Positions 1-10,017 of a stretch of DNA of 64,000 nucleotides are shown piece by piece. Where the stretch lies: assembly GCA_003290165.1 (NCBI GenBank), contig QNQO01001821.1, positions 124,001-188,000 on the forward strand, written 5' to 3'. The DNA is from Berberis thunbergii. Taxonomy: Eukaryota > Streptophyta > Magnoliopsida > Ranunculales > Berberidaceae. The notes beneath the pieces were generated by a model. The model was not told where the DNA came from. It saw only the letters and a list, made by a program, of their open reading frames with translations, and searched no databases. Both the position numbers and the translations under genes were made by a program. Position 1 is the first letter of the stretch; each line of letters begins with the position of its first letter.

Positions 1-1742
1 ATTTCTTTGATAGAAATCTCTTGGTTTCGTGCAACATGTCTATATTATTAGTGGCAAGCAATATGTCATCAACATACAAAACCAAGAAGATATGCTTACT
101 CCCACTGAACTTATGATACACACAGTTATCAACAACATTTGTCTCAAAACCAAACGAGACAATTACTTGATGAAATTTGTAGTACCATTGACGGGAAGCT
201 TGCTTGAGCCCATAGATGGATTTCTTTAGTCTGCAAACCATATTCTTTGGGTCTCCAGACACAAAGTTTTCTGGTTGCACCATATAAATTGTTTCATCAA
301 TGTCGCCATTGAGAAACGCTGTTTTAACATCCATCTGATGCAACTCAAAGTCAAAATGTGCAACAAGAGCCATGATTGTCCTAAATGAGTCTTTCTTTGA
401 CACCGGAGAGAAAGTCTCTTTATAGTCGATGCCTTCCTTTTGAGTGAAGCCTTTAGCTACAAGACAAGCTTTATACCTTTCCACATTACCTTTTGAGTCC
501 TTCTTGGTTTTGAATATCCATTTACAACCAATAGGCTTATTATTTTCAGGTAATGGGACAAGATCCCAAACTTGATTGTCTTGCATAGACTTGTACTCCT
601 CATTAATAGCATCTATCCACTTTTGAGAGTTAGAATCCTGCATGGCTTGATGGAAGTTGATTGGATCATTTTCCACCAATCCATCATTTTCCTCATGTTC
701 TTCGAGAAATACCATATAATCATCCGGAATAGCTCTTCTTTTTTCTCTCGTGGATCTCCTTAATGGCATTTGATCTTGAGGTTGTTCTTCTGGAATATTT
801 AATTCAATTGGAGCAGGGAGTAGTTCAACATTGTCCTGTTGAGGTTCCAGATCTGCTTCTTGATCAATGACAGGTATTGGAACATGTACATTGTCAACAA
901 CAGTAGTAGGAGTCGAAATTGATTCCTCCTCAAAGACAATGTCTCGTACCTGATTTCTCCCCCAAACTCAACATCCTCAAAAAATGTTGTTGTCCCCGTT
1001 TCAAAAATGGACTTAATAGTGGGATTATAGACCTTGTAGCCCCTAGATCGCTCATAGTATCCAATGAAGTAGCTGCTCACTATTTTGGAGTCCAATTTCT
1101 TTTCATTCGGCCGATAAGGCCTTGCTTCAGCTGGACATCCCCAAATGTGAAAATGCTTTAGACTAGGTCTTCTACCTGTCCAAAGTTCATAAGGTGTTTT
1201 GGCAGCTGCTTTAGTTGGTACTCTATTAAGGATGTAAGCTGCAGTCTTTAGTGCTTCTCCCCAGAGTGATTCAGGTAAGGTAGAATGATTGATCATACTC
1301 CTTACCATGTCCTTAAGAGTTCGGTTTCGTCTTTCAGCTACACCATTCATGCTAGGTGATACCGGCAAGGTGTACTGTGGGACGATTCCACATTCCTCTA
1401 GGAATTTAGCAAATGGTCCTGGACGTTGTTCACCAGAACCGTCATATCTGCCGTAATACTCACCACCACGGTCAGACCTGACACTCTTAATGAACCAGTA
1501 CCAATAATATTGGAATTTAATGAAAGACTAAATTGATTATTTCCAAATGAACAACAATATCCAAATTTGTCCAACAAGGAAATAGAAATCAAATTCCGTC
1601 TAAATGACGGTACTACAAAAGTGTCTTTCAGTTCCAAACAACAACCAGTCCCTAAGAGTAACCTAAAGTTTCCTATTGCTTCCACTTCTACCGATTTTCC
1701 ATCGCCCACGAAGATGCGTCTTTCAGCATCACTTGGCTTTCG
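1..1742 (-). pseudogene. copia-1 pol remnant (protease/integrase/reverse transcriptase)
   Basis: The reverse transcriptase part is open on the minus strand from about 950 to the left edge. It carries the YGLKQ motif and the catalytic YVDD box at 65-76. The integrase end (799-1368) has the plant copia stretch [15 protein letters not shown] one-base loss near 957 throws integrase and reverse transcriptase out of frame. At 1398-1709 the protease-proximal part (GDGK, then NLISISLLDKFGY) runs directly into mid-integrase sequence in another frame, so roughly the pre-integrase domain and the integrase N-terminus are deleted. No functional polyprotein is possible. Confidence 0.9.
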
Positions 1743-2657
1743 TTAGCTCAGACAACCCTGCATAGAAACACTTATGTGAGTAGTAGCACTTGAATCTAAC
1801 CACCAAGTGTTTCTAGGTACTGAAGCTAAGTTAACCTCAGAACATACCAAAGCAAGAAATATGCCCTTTTTAGCACGCCAAGCGTGATACTTGGTACATT
1901 CCTTCTTTACATGTCCAGGTTTCTTACAAAAGAAACAACCCTCATTGCCTTTCTGTTTCTTTTGTGCTGGACCCTTAGCAGCTTCATTATCCTTCTTTCG
2001 TTTTGTGCCCTTATCTTTAGAGGTGCTTGCAAAATGAGCACTTTCCGTTCTGTCTTGCTTCAACCTGTCTTCCTCTTGCACATAGTAGGAAATGAGCTCA
2101 TTAAGAGTCCATTTCTCCTTTTGAAAGTTGTAACTGACCTTAAACTGACTGTACTGTGGAGGAAGTGATATCAAAACTAGATGCACGAATAAGTCCTCCG
2201 ACAACTCAAGCTTCAGTGCTTTAAGTTTTGAAGCAAGATGAGACATCTCCATGATGTACTCTCTAATGTTCCCTTTGCCTTTATACTTTAATGAAATCAA
2301 GCTAGCTAAAAGCGTGCTTGTTTCAGCCTTATCGTTTTTAGCAAAACGCTTTTCAAGTTCAGTAAGGAACTCACTGGCATTGGTCACCCCTGCGGATATT
2401 GCACCCCTAAAGGCTTATGGAATACCTCGCTTGATGAGCATGAGACTCATGTGATTGGAGCGTTCCCACTTCTCGAAGTATTTCCTGGCATCAGGAGTAC
2501 TTGCATCTGTAAGAGGAGCGGGTTGCTCAATCCTTAAGGCAAGGTCCAGATCCATACATCCAAGAACGATTAACACGTTCTCTTTCCAGTCCTTGAAGTT
2601 TGTCCCATTAAGCATGGGAATATTATTTACACCAGCAGATATACTAGTAGCAGACAT
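1743..2657 (-). pseudogene. copia-1 gag remnant
   Basis: The gag reading frame starts at 2657 with MSATSISAGVNNIPMLNGTNF, the usual beginning of Tnt1-like gag. It is stopped in frame near 2412 and resumes to about 1743. The retrotransposon gag domain is followed by a CCHC zinc knuckle (CFFC...GHVKKEC) at 1896-1937, which in this family binds RNA. The protein would form the virus-like particle core. The premature stop between the N-terminal piece and the rest marks it as a pseudogene. Confidence 0.9.
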
Positions 2658-3968
2658 AGTAGTTGTACAGAGAATAAATTACATAAATAACATATTCACA
2701 TCATTATTCAATTGCATAAACTTTTAAATTCATACAATAGGTAAATAAAAAACCCATATTTAAGTGGTACTCTTCGTATACAATGAAACCGGCCTAATAT
2801 TATGCATTTCTTTGGACTGACATAATAAAAACATGGTAAAGTAAACTTTATCACATATTTAAGACTAGGGACTGTCCGGTCAAAACAATCTTTTCACATG
2901 GATGTAGCATGCTCACTTATTTAAAATCAACCAATTTTTCTAACAGTGGTTGCTTTGGCAATCTATTAGTTAAATGGTGTAAATTTTAAATAAGGAACAC
3001 AATAGTGATACATGAAACCAAAATTATATTCTATGTATAAATAAATATAGCCATTAATACAATTAAAACATGGGTCTAAATAAAATATAGCCACAATTAC
3101 ATAGGTCCTAATACTTTAAAACAATATTACCAACAACAACAGGCCCAATAGTCAAAGTAAAATGTACTAACAGGCCCAATTATTAATAACAGCAACAGGC
3201 CCAATAGGTGAACAATCACCAAGCCCGTGAACAGTCAACTGAATAGTCACCAGGCCCGTGAACAGTCACTATACAAGCCCAACATTCACCAGGCCCAACA
3301 GTGAATAGTCGCGGTCAACGTGAACAGTCGCGGTCAACGTGAACAGTGATTTTTTAAAAATAATGCATAATCGCAGATACTGTTCACTGTAACAGTGAAA
3401 TCGTTTTCACTATTCACGACATTGCATATCACTGTTCACGAAATCGCGTATCTATTCACGACATTGCATATTCACTGTTCACTGTAATAGTAGAATCGGG
3501 TTTTTTTTTTTTTTTTTTAATACATCTATTTCACCTTGATCTAAATTGTAATCTATTTCAATAGGAAATACAATTACAATGTAATCACTGAATACAATTA
3601 CACTCACAATGAAACAGTGAAGACAATTGCCATGAATACATATTTATATAGATTCAAGTCTATAATCATGAATACATAATCACTGTAGGTCCAGATCATG
3701 CTATATCAATCGCTGTATTAATCAATAATCACTGTATTAATCAATAATCCATAATCACTGTATTCATGCTATTCATATGAATCTATAATCATGTCTTTAT
3801 AATCATGTCCAGATACATAAACTATATGAATATATAATCATAAATAACATATAGAATTCAATTGCCTTGCTATTATATGAATATATATCACTGTATGAAT
3901 CTATATATCACTATATGAAACAAATAATCACTGTATGTTTTCCTTTATAATTTCACATGGAATCAACA
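2658..3968 (-). other. copia-1 untranslated leader with short-motif repeats
   Basis: About 1.3 kb lie between the primer binding site and gag, with no reading frame of note. Two repeat-rich stretches stand out. At about 3130-3490 variants of GAACAGT and its complement ACTGTTC recur in both orientations. At about 3640-3950 variants of AATCACTGTAT and of ATAATCATGAAT recur. An 18-base T run occurs near 3500. The inverted motifs could fold the leader RNA, but that is inference. Confidence 0.6.
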
Positions 3969-3986
3969 GGAGTTGCTCTGATACCA
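3969..3986 (-). promoter_or_regulatory. copia-1 primer binding site (initiator tRNA-Met)
   Basis: Read on the minus strand this is TGGTATCAGAGCAACTCC, the canonical plant copia primer site complementary to the 3' end of initiator tRNA-Met. It lies two bases internal to the LTR edge at 3989, which fixes the LTR boundary and element orientation. Confidence 0.95.
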
Positions 3987-3988
3987 AT

Positions 3989-4444
3989 TGTTGTATTTAA
4001 ACTAAAAACTTAAGACTCTAGTTGATTCAATGGAAACAAGAGGAATAGAAACATACCCGATCGATCCATAGCGATTTCCTCGTTGATTGTGATGAGTTTG
4101 GATTGTTTGGATCTTCCGATTGATTCAAGCGTTTTCCCTTAGTTCTCTGTTGAGAGGATACAGAAGACAATGCCAAAAATTTCTCAAAATTACGCATACG
4201 CTCAATCGGGGACCCATCCTATTTATAATGCCCATAAGTCACAACCCTTCAACTTACGAGCTGTGAATTTCCAATTCTGCCCCTCATTGAATTAGAAATT
4301 ACATCCTTATTTACACCATGTTATTTATTAATACCTTATAGTCCAATACCCCTATTAGATCACATATTTAAATGAATTGCACTTTAAGATAACAATACAC
4401 GTTATATTACATATGTGTGCCCACATTATTGAATTTGTCCAACA
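3989..4444 (-). repeat. copia-1 5' LTR (456 bp)
   Basis: It starts TGTTG and ends CAACA, a perfect 5-bp terminal inverted repeat. It is followed by the target duplication TACAG at 4445-4449. It matches the solo LTR at 38186-38642 almost base for base. Confidence 0.95.
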
Positions 4445-5188
4445 TACAGTACGCCCATAGATAAATTGCCTTACTGATAGCGTCCCAACTTGGATGCATG
4501 CAGAGACAACAAGCCTCAGAAATAACAGAGTCAGGGATATGTAATTTTATGTAAGCTACTAACCAAAGCTTAGAATTGCTACTAAGAACATTAAGCGGAT
4601 ATATTGAGGAAGAAAACATCTTGAGGTTACGAACTGTTGAAAGCATTCCAGAAAGAAAGAGGGTATGTTGATGCTTTTATGCTTATGATTCGCCTTAGCG
4701 AGCTATGAGCTGAATGACTTCAGAACGCATAAAAGATTGTCTCTGACTATTAAACATGCATAATTGGCCGTTTAATCAATTCATAAAGCCAAACAAAAAT
4801 GACTACTTTGAGCCCAACCCAAAAACTTTATCCGACCTAGGGATGCAAGTGCAACCCAATCCAAATGGCCGTACCTAACCTGAGCCCAACCCAAAAACTT
4901 TAGCGTGGTCTAACACAGTTAAAAATGAGGCAATGGTCTGAGGTGCAATTTTCCATAAGACATGAAAGAAGGTGATTACACCTCCAGGAAAAACATTCAA
5001 AACATGTCACAGTGTAAGTTTCACGCCAAAAGTACAAGTCTTTAAATACAAGCACATGAAATACACCCTAGACAAGCACAACTAAAATGAAGCACTGATA
5101 AATACAAGTATTGCTAAGCACTGATAAATACAAGTATTGCTTCTCAATGGGAGCACACATTCCTAATCAAAAAAGGTGAGAGAAATAC

Positions 5189-5466
5189 CTTCATCCAACC
5201 TTTTTACTAACTCTGCATGCGTCTCTCCTAAAGCAGCAGTCTGCTGATCAGTCACCATTTGGGCTTCAGGATATTCGGCCATAACCTTCATGTAGTCAAT
5301 TTGAAAGTCAAAATCATAAAAAAAATCATTCACTAAGGACATACATATATGATAATTATCAACTGCATTTTTGTGCAGCTAAAGACTAAACAAACACACA
5401 GGCATACCTCACCATACCTGCTTCAGCCGAAAGGATAACAAAGTCTTTAACGTGTCCCAATCATGC
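5189..5466 (-). pseudogene. PP4R2 exon fragments, module A
   Basis: Two exons of a serine/threonine phosphatase 4 regulatory subunit 2 (PPP4R2 family) gene lie on the minus strand. Exon a (5418-5466) encodes HDWDTLKTLLSFRLKQ. Exon b (5189-5285) encodes VMAEYPEAQM...LVKRLDE. Both keep AG acceptor and GT donor sites in consistent phase. In the family these residues are part of the conserved domain that tethers PP4 catalytic subunit. Later exons lie beyond the copia-1 insertion and off the window. No start exon was found. This is a gene fragment, identified from family resemblance. Confidence 0.8.
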
Positions 5467-5536
5467 CTGAAATACAACATACAGGAGTTAAGTGCTTTGT
5501 AACAAGATTTTACTACTACTAGATAAGACTTAACAT

Positions 5537-7396
5537 GTGATTGTTCTGAAGTTCTCTAGCTATCGACCAACACTGGACGATATCCGAGATTCGATCCACA
5601 GAACTTGGGGAATCCTAGGTGATTTTTCGCTTGGTTTACTGAATCAGCGGCACGTTTTAGTTCGTCTTCAATCCGAGGTGGAAGCCAAGAAAGTTCTATC
5701 GAGAGATTCCTTTTTGATTCGTGGAGTTCGGTTCAAAGCCTTCCGTTGGCATGATGGTTTCAGTTTGAAGGAGGACCTGATATCGGTGCCATTGTGGGTA
5801 GAGCTTCCTAACTTACCTTTGCATTTATTTCATCCCCCTATTTTAAAAGCAATTGTGAATTCTTTTGGTGGTTTCTTGCGGATGGATGATCATACTCGAT
5901 GCCTATCGCGTCCGGATTTTGCCCGTGTTTGCGTGGAGATGACTTTGGCGGAGAAATTACCAACTAGAGTTTGGATTGGCAGGGCTAATAATAGGGGTTT
6001 CTGGCAGAAGATAGATTACCCAGGCTTCAAATATTGTGATTTTTGCTCCTTGATAGGGCATCAGGAGGACTCTTGTAGAAAAAAGTTGGGCCTAACGGGC
6101 GGTGGACGTGTTTCTGACCTAGGTAAAGCAGCGAAGGCGGTCAAAACTACAGTCGCAACCACTACTGTCACGCAGCTATACATACCAGTTACCAAAAAAG
6201 AACAATTGCCCATCCGCGAAGTGGGTACGAGTGGTGTAAAAAATGACAAGGGTGCGGAGATTACCGAGGAAATTGGGGATAAGAGGCCAGTGGCCATTGC
6301 TCCGGCAACGGTGGTGTTGTCCAACAATTTTGAATCACTTATAGACAATATTGATGAAGATGAGGGTGCTCAAGAGGATCAGCAGCTAGTGGGCAAGACA
6401 AAGGCTCATGACAGTGTCGCGGCTGTACCAGAATCTACGGAGGATTGCCTCTTGGAGGCAGGGTATACAGTTTCGGAGATTGAGAATGTCATTGGTCCAC
6501 ACGCACAGTTGTTGCTACAGGAGGATGATGTCGACTCGGGGGACACCAGCAATAGCCTTTCTAAGAATATCCTTGTGGCAGTGCCGCGGGACGCGGCCAG
6601 CGATACAGTGCTGCATGCTGATTCAGGGAGGCCAAGCGATGCAACCTTCACAGCGGGGGCGTTGAGCCGGTCTGATATTCAGCCAGAACCGGTCTCACAG
6701 CAGCCATTGCTCTACCCTTCACGAGGGATCGTGACTTCTCCCCAGCCAGCGATCTGCCTCAAGCCAGAGGCCATGGCCTCGCCCAAGCCAGCACCCTGCA
6801 CCAAGGTAGTGGACGTGGCCTGCGACAATGCCACGCCATGCACCACACCAGAGAACAGATTTTTGCCTCAGCCAGCGCCCTGCACCAAGGCAGCGGAAGT
6901 GGCCTCGCCCCAGCCTGCGCCCTGCACCAAGACAGGGGTCATGGCTTCGCCTTAGCCAGCGCCCTGCAACACACTTTTTGATGCTACTAGCACAGAGCTA
7001 GAGGATGCTACACAGGGTCAGCAAGTGCAGGAATTCTCGGATGATGATTTGCAGTCTCTGCTCAGGTTAAAGAGACATTTTGACAAATATGCTATCAAAA
7101 CTTCCCCGGATTATAAAAGAATCGGAGACAACTTGAATCAGGCTATATCTTCGTTCAGAGCAAATAGGCTACTTCGACCGCCGATATTTGACCTCAGTAC
7201 ACTCGAAAGTTCTAGTGAGGACAGTGATGACGTCAACTCGGAATCTGAGCTTGATCCACAGGTAGCGAACATTGATTTGGATTTAGGGGCTATGTCAGAC
7301 GGAAAGATGAATAAGAGGCGCCACACCAAAGAAATCAGCATTTGTCCCCGAAAATCCAATAGAACTAGGACAGAAAACAGAAGGTACATAGACTGA
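5537..7396 (+). pseudogene. LINE ORF1-like protein (DUF4283 plus zinc knuckle), amber-interrupted
   Basis: The frame opens at a GTG and reads on through one TAG at 6953-6955 to a TGA at 7394-7396, about 619 codons in all. Residues 1 to about 110 look like a truncated DUF4283 domain. A CCHC knuckle (CDFCSLIGHQEDSC) follows near residue 170. Then comes a low-complexity region with repeated PAPCTK units and an acidic C-terminus. The TAG arises in a repeat unit where sister units read CAG or AAG, and it is shared with module C. In plant L1 elements such ORF1 proteins are nucleic-acid-binding. No initiating ATG was found at the 5' edge, which supports truncation. Confidence 0.75.
6730..6970 (+). 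repeat. Coding minisatellite in ORF1 (PAPCTK units)
   Basis: Imperfect tandem units of about 14 codons encode variants of SPQPAPCTK followed by a short spacer such as AAEVA or TGVMA. At least five units are visible, two of them degenerate. The amber stop at 6953 falls in the last unit. The same array is at 40930-41160. Confidence 0.8.
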
Positions 7397-7570
7397 TTTT
7401 GTCTAGGCTTGTATTGGTGCATCCTATCTTTTGTGAGGTTTTGTTTCGACTTTTTTGTTAACCCGATTGGGTCAGTCATGTAGCCTTCGGGTGTGGATTT
7501 TTATTTGAATAAAATGGGTCAACATCCCAAATTTATAAAAAAATAAATTAAAAAAAAATTTTAAAAAAAT

Positions 7571-7747
7571 GGTAATCAAGTAGAAGAGGTTATCGTCACA
7601 GACATAAGACTACTCGATCTAATTCTTGATGTTAAAAAGGGTGAAGAATCACAGCTGCAACCAAATGACAATCCATCAGAATACACCGGGCCAAACCAGT
7701 GCACCATTGATAAGCCTGCCCTCACCCCATATGAAGCCAAAGTGTGA
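7571..7747 (+). pseudogene. SWEET last-exon fragment, module A (long-tail form)
   Basis: Fifty-eight codons plus stop read GNQVEEVI, a 43-residue tail segment, then TPYEAKV and TGA. The two ends match the last residues of the intact SWEET gene at 19900 ([15 protein letters not shown]), and the 3' flank matches its 3' UTR. The 43-codon middle is absent from the intact genes. The fragment abuts the A-rich tail of the upstream retroelement, so no transporter domain remains. Confidence 0.85.
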
Positions 7748-9521
7748 AACTCTCTAAGGAACATATCGTGACCTTCGACACGTCTCCATAAATATACAAA
7801 AGCAAGGCCTTCCTGCTTAAGGGGTGTGGAGTTCTATTGAGGAATTGAGTGGAAGAACACTAAAAGTGTTGTTTATACTCAATGTTTGTAGTTTTGTGTT
7901 CGGTGTTAGTAGGATTACTCTCCATCTCCAACCATAAGTAAAGAAATATATACTTACTCAATCAGGAAAGATAGAGAAAAAAGTGCTTTCTTGCTTGAGG
8001 TAGCTAGTGGTGATGAACTTTTGTAATGTGGCTTTTACCCTTGCCATTTGGAGCCATTTTAAAATAAATTGGTAAATTTTACAATGTAAATTGGTTAAAA
8101 GTGACTTTAATTTGCATGTTACTGTTGCCTGGTTTTTGAAGATTTTCATCCCATTTAGGCTCTCCAATTCTTATTGTGGAGTGGACACCACTTTTGAAGT
8201 GAAAAATCATTTTTCAAAGTACACCGAATTGGTCAACAAATTGTACAACCATTGAGTTTGGTTACAATGCCGAAGGAACCTATGCAATGTGTCAAAGCCT
8301 TAGAAACAGAGAATATATTCCGTGAAACACAACTTCTCCTCATGCTCTTTTTCTGTCTTAGAAATATTTTTTCTAGTCAAACTCTTGAAATCTCATCAGA
8401 AGATTCTTAGTAAACTATGCTTAAACCAGAAGTTCCATTCAAAAAAAGAGTCCTCTGCATAGATGAATTTTGACATCATAGCCTTAACAGTAACAACTTC
8501 AAATGGCGGAATAGAACATTGGTAAAAGAAAAATAGAAAAATTAAAAAAAAATTTTTTTTGAAAGAACGCTGTAGTTTTGTTTGGGAGCGTGTGAGGAAC
8601 AACAACACCATAGAAGAAAAAGATATGTTTCTTCGGCAATGCTAGTTTCATCATTGGGTTCCCAATTCACTCTCCATTGGGCTTAGCCTATCAAGTTCGG
8701 TTACAAGTCATGGTAAATTGATTTGCTTGGTACAATACGATTTGCTTGGTTAGTATGTTTTGTACATGGTAAAATGTTCCGATGAGAATGGTAGTATTGA
8801 TTTGTTGAGTTGATATATCTGAGTTGACATTGTTCATACTATTTATCCATGGTTGGGAAAATCTCTCCAAGAGTTGTGTTGGAAAATTCGCTGTCTACGA
8901 TGAACTCTGTATAGTATGGCAATGGCCCTCCGAGGGGGACAAAGGTATTTGTATCATAATATAAAAATGAAATGTGTTAACTTCTCCATCTGTAAATTGT
9001 AAACCAAAATAAACCAAAAAAGATAGAACATGACCAAAAGATGTTCCTAGAAAGGTATAATATATAAGGCGTACTGGCTTGCTGAGTTGATCTGTTCACT
9101 GGATGCATGGATTAAACATCAGCCTGATTCTAACATCTCCATATGCAGTAGGTAGATATGAAGCAAGCAGTGATATTTTCTTGAACCCTTCACTACCTCC
9201 TCTTAAACATACTCCCTCCAATGTGCAAATTTATCATATTAACCCATTCAACAACATAGGGGCATCAGACTACACTAATTAGATAAACCCAATTCACATA
9301 AGCGTTTTGTCTAGATTTAACAATTGCGTATCACTGATCCTCTTTTCACTGCCTTCATCAGGTGAGATATAATTTGATATTTGTTTGCCAAGGGAGGCTA
9401 GTTTTGCTGATGCCCAGCCAATGACATTACATGGTTCTGGGATCTAATAAAAACTCTCCTCATCCTTAAAAAATGATTTGCTAACGGTTTACACAGTGGT
9501 GAAACGATAGGTAGAGAAACA
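7748..9521 (+). other. SWEET 3' flank and unclassified module A sequence
   Basis: The first 420 bases track the SWEET 3' UTR/flank (the stretch beginning CAGGAAAGATAGAGAA is shared with 20005, 13515, 42155 and 47780). The rest is AT-rich and shared by modules A to D. I see no convincing gene in it. Short frames here are stop-bounded and not conserved in reading frame between modules. Confidence 0.6.
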
Positions 9522-9606
9522 TCACATTTGAATCAGATAATGGAGCTATCGAAACCATGCATTTCCAATTTGATCTTTGGTTGTGGTATTGTACAAAGAC
9601 ATGGGC
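9522..9606 (+). pseudogene. AP gene fragment, plus strand, module A
   Basis: Bases here match the AP coding stretch TFESDNGAIET...NLIFGCG found in the intact AP gene, but on the opposite strand to all AP genes of the window. A 4-base difference just before NLIFGCG shifts the frame. Only about 28 codons remain. Confidence 0.8.
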
Positions 9607-9614
9607 GGATCTAC

Positions 9615-10017
9615 TGATGCAGGAGAATTTCTAGGGTTCTTAATTTGATTTTTAGGGTTCCTAATTTGCTCTCAAAGTTATTTACTAAATAACTTTGAGA
9701 GATCTTTCAATTTAATTAGGAGTATTTTTAGTTTCCTTTTAAGATTAGAAATTAATTTTTTTATAGGTATAGACAGCTTGTTATTTTAGTATTTTATTTT
9801 ATTTTTTCTTCTAGAAATATGCAGTTTCTTTTTTAGGATTTACTTTTTTTCTTTTAGGTAATATTTCTTTTATCGTTTAAGAAAAGATTTTGAACCCAAT
9901 TTGGGCAAGATTACTTATTTTATTACGTATTTCGTTTTAGTATGATTATTGGAAATTTTCATTATTTTGGTAAAATTCTAATAATGAGTTTTAGCTATAA
10001 AGCCCGGCTTGTGGGAT
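9615..10017 (+). repeat. LTR-like fragment ending at module A/B junction
   Basis: It begins TGATGCAGG and contains a TATA-like GCTATAAAGCC near 9993. It then stops abruptly at GTGGGAT, where PP4R2 coding sequence begins. In modules B and D the same repeat continues for several hundred bases. It resembles the promoter half of an LTR, but I cannot name the family. The end at 10017 is the join between tandem modules. Confidence 0.5.
9669..9701. repeat. Perfect 15-bp hairpin palindrome
   Basis: The arms CTCTCAAAGTTATTT and AAATAACTTTGAGAG are separated by three bases. Module C has it at 43945-43977. Modules B and D have only CTCT-AAGAG at this spot. Confidence 0.9.

Larger units (their letters stand above)
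1..4444 (-). mobile_element. Ty1-copia LTR retrotransposon (copia-1), degenerate, cut by window edge
   Basis: The minus strand reads LTR (3989-4444), primer binding site, a long leader, gag and pol, and pol runs off the left edge of the window. The domain order gag, protease region, integrase, reverse transcriptase is that of Ty1-copia, and the proteins resemble the Tnt1 type. The element is dead: gag has an in-frame stop, pol has an internal deletion spanning protease and integrase, and there is a frameshift between integrase and reverse transcriptase. It lies in an intron of the PP4R2 fragment of module A. The 5-bp duplication TACAG follows the LTR at 4445-4449. The same site carries a solo LTR at 38186-38642 and is empty near 10757 and 45033. 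Confidence 0.93.
5535..7568 (+). mobile_element. ORF1-only LINE-derived element, module A
   Basis: A retroposed unit has an ORF1-like frame, a short 3' UTR with an AATAAA signal near 7508, and an A-rich tail ending at about 7568. No endonuclease or reverse transcriptase follows, so it is non-autonomous. Its 5' end is abrupt: the protein starts inside the DUF4283 domain. No target duplication joins the two sides. The left flank is PP4R2 sequence and the right flank is the SWEET last exon, so the 5' junction is probably a rearrangement point. An orthologous copy is at 39733-41760. Confidence 0.8.

Noticed and set aside
4407..4646. 80-codon minus-strand frame also seen near 38605 and 45022
   Set aside because: It lies in the PP4R2 intron and crosses the copia LTR edge. 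No family resemblance, and repeated only because the module is repeated.
6061..6651. Minus-strand frames opposite the ORF1-like gene
   Set aside because: Shadows of a recognisable plus-strand protein with a zinc knuckle. No motif of their own.
9522..9606. Plus-strand AP scraps as antisense regulators of the AP genes
   Set aside because: Read-through from SWEET would transcribe them in the AP sense direction, so no antisense RNA follows from the layout.
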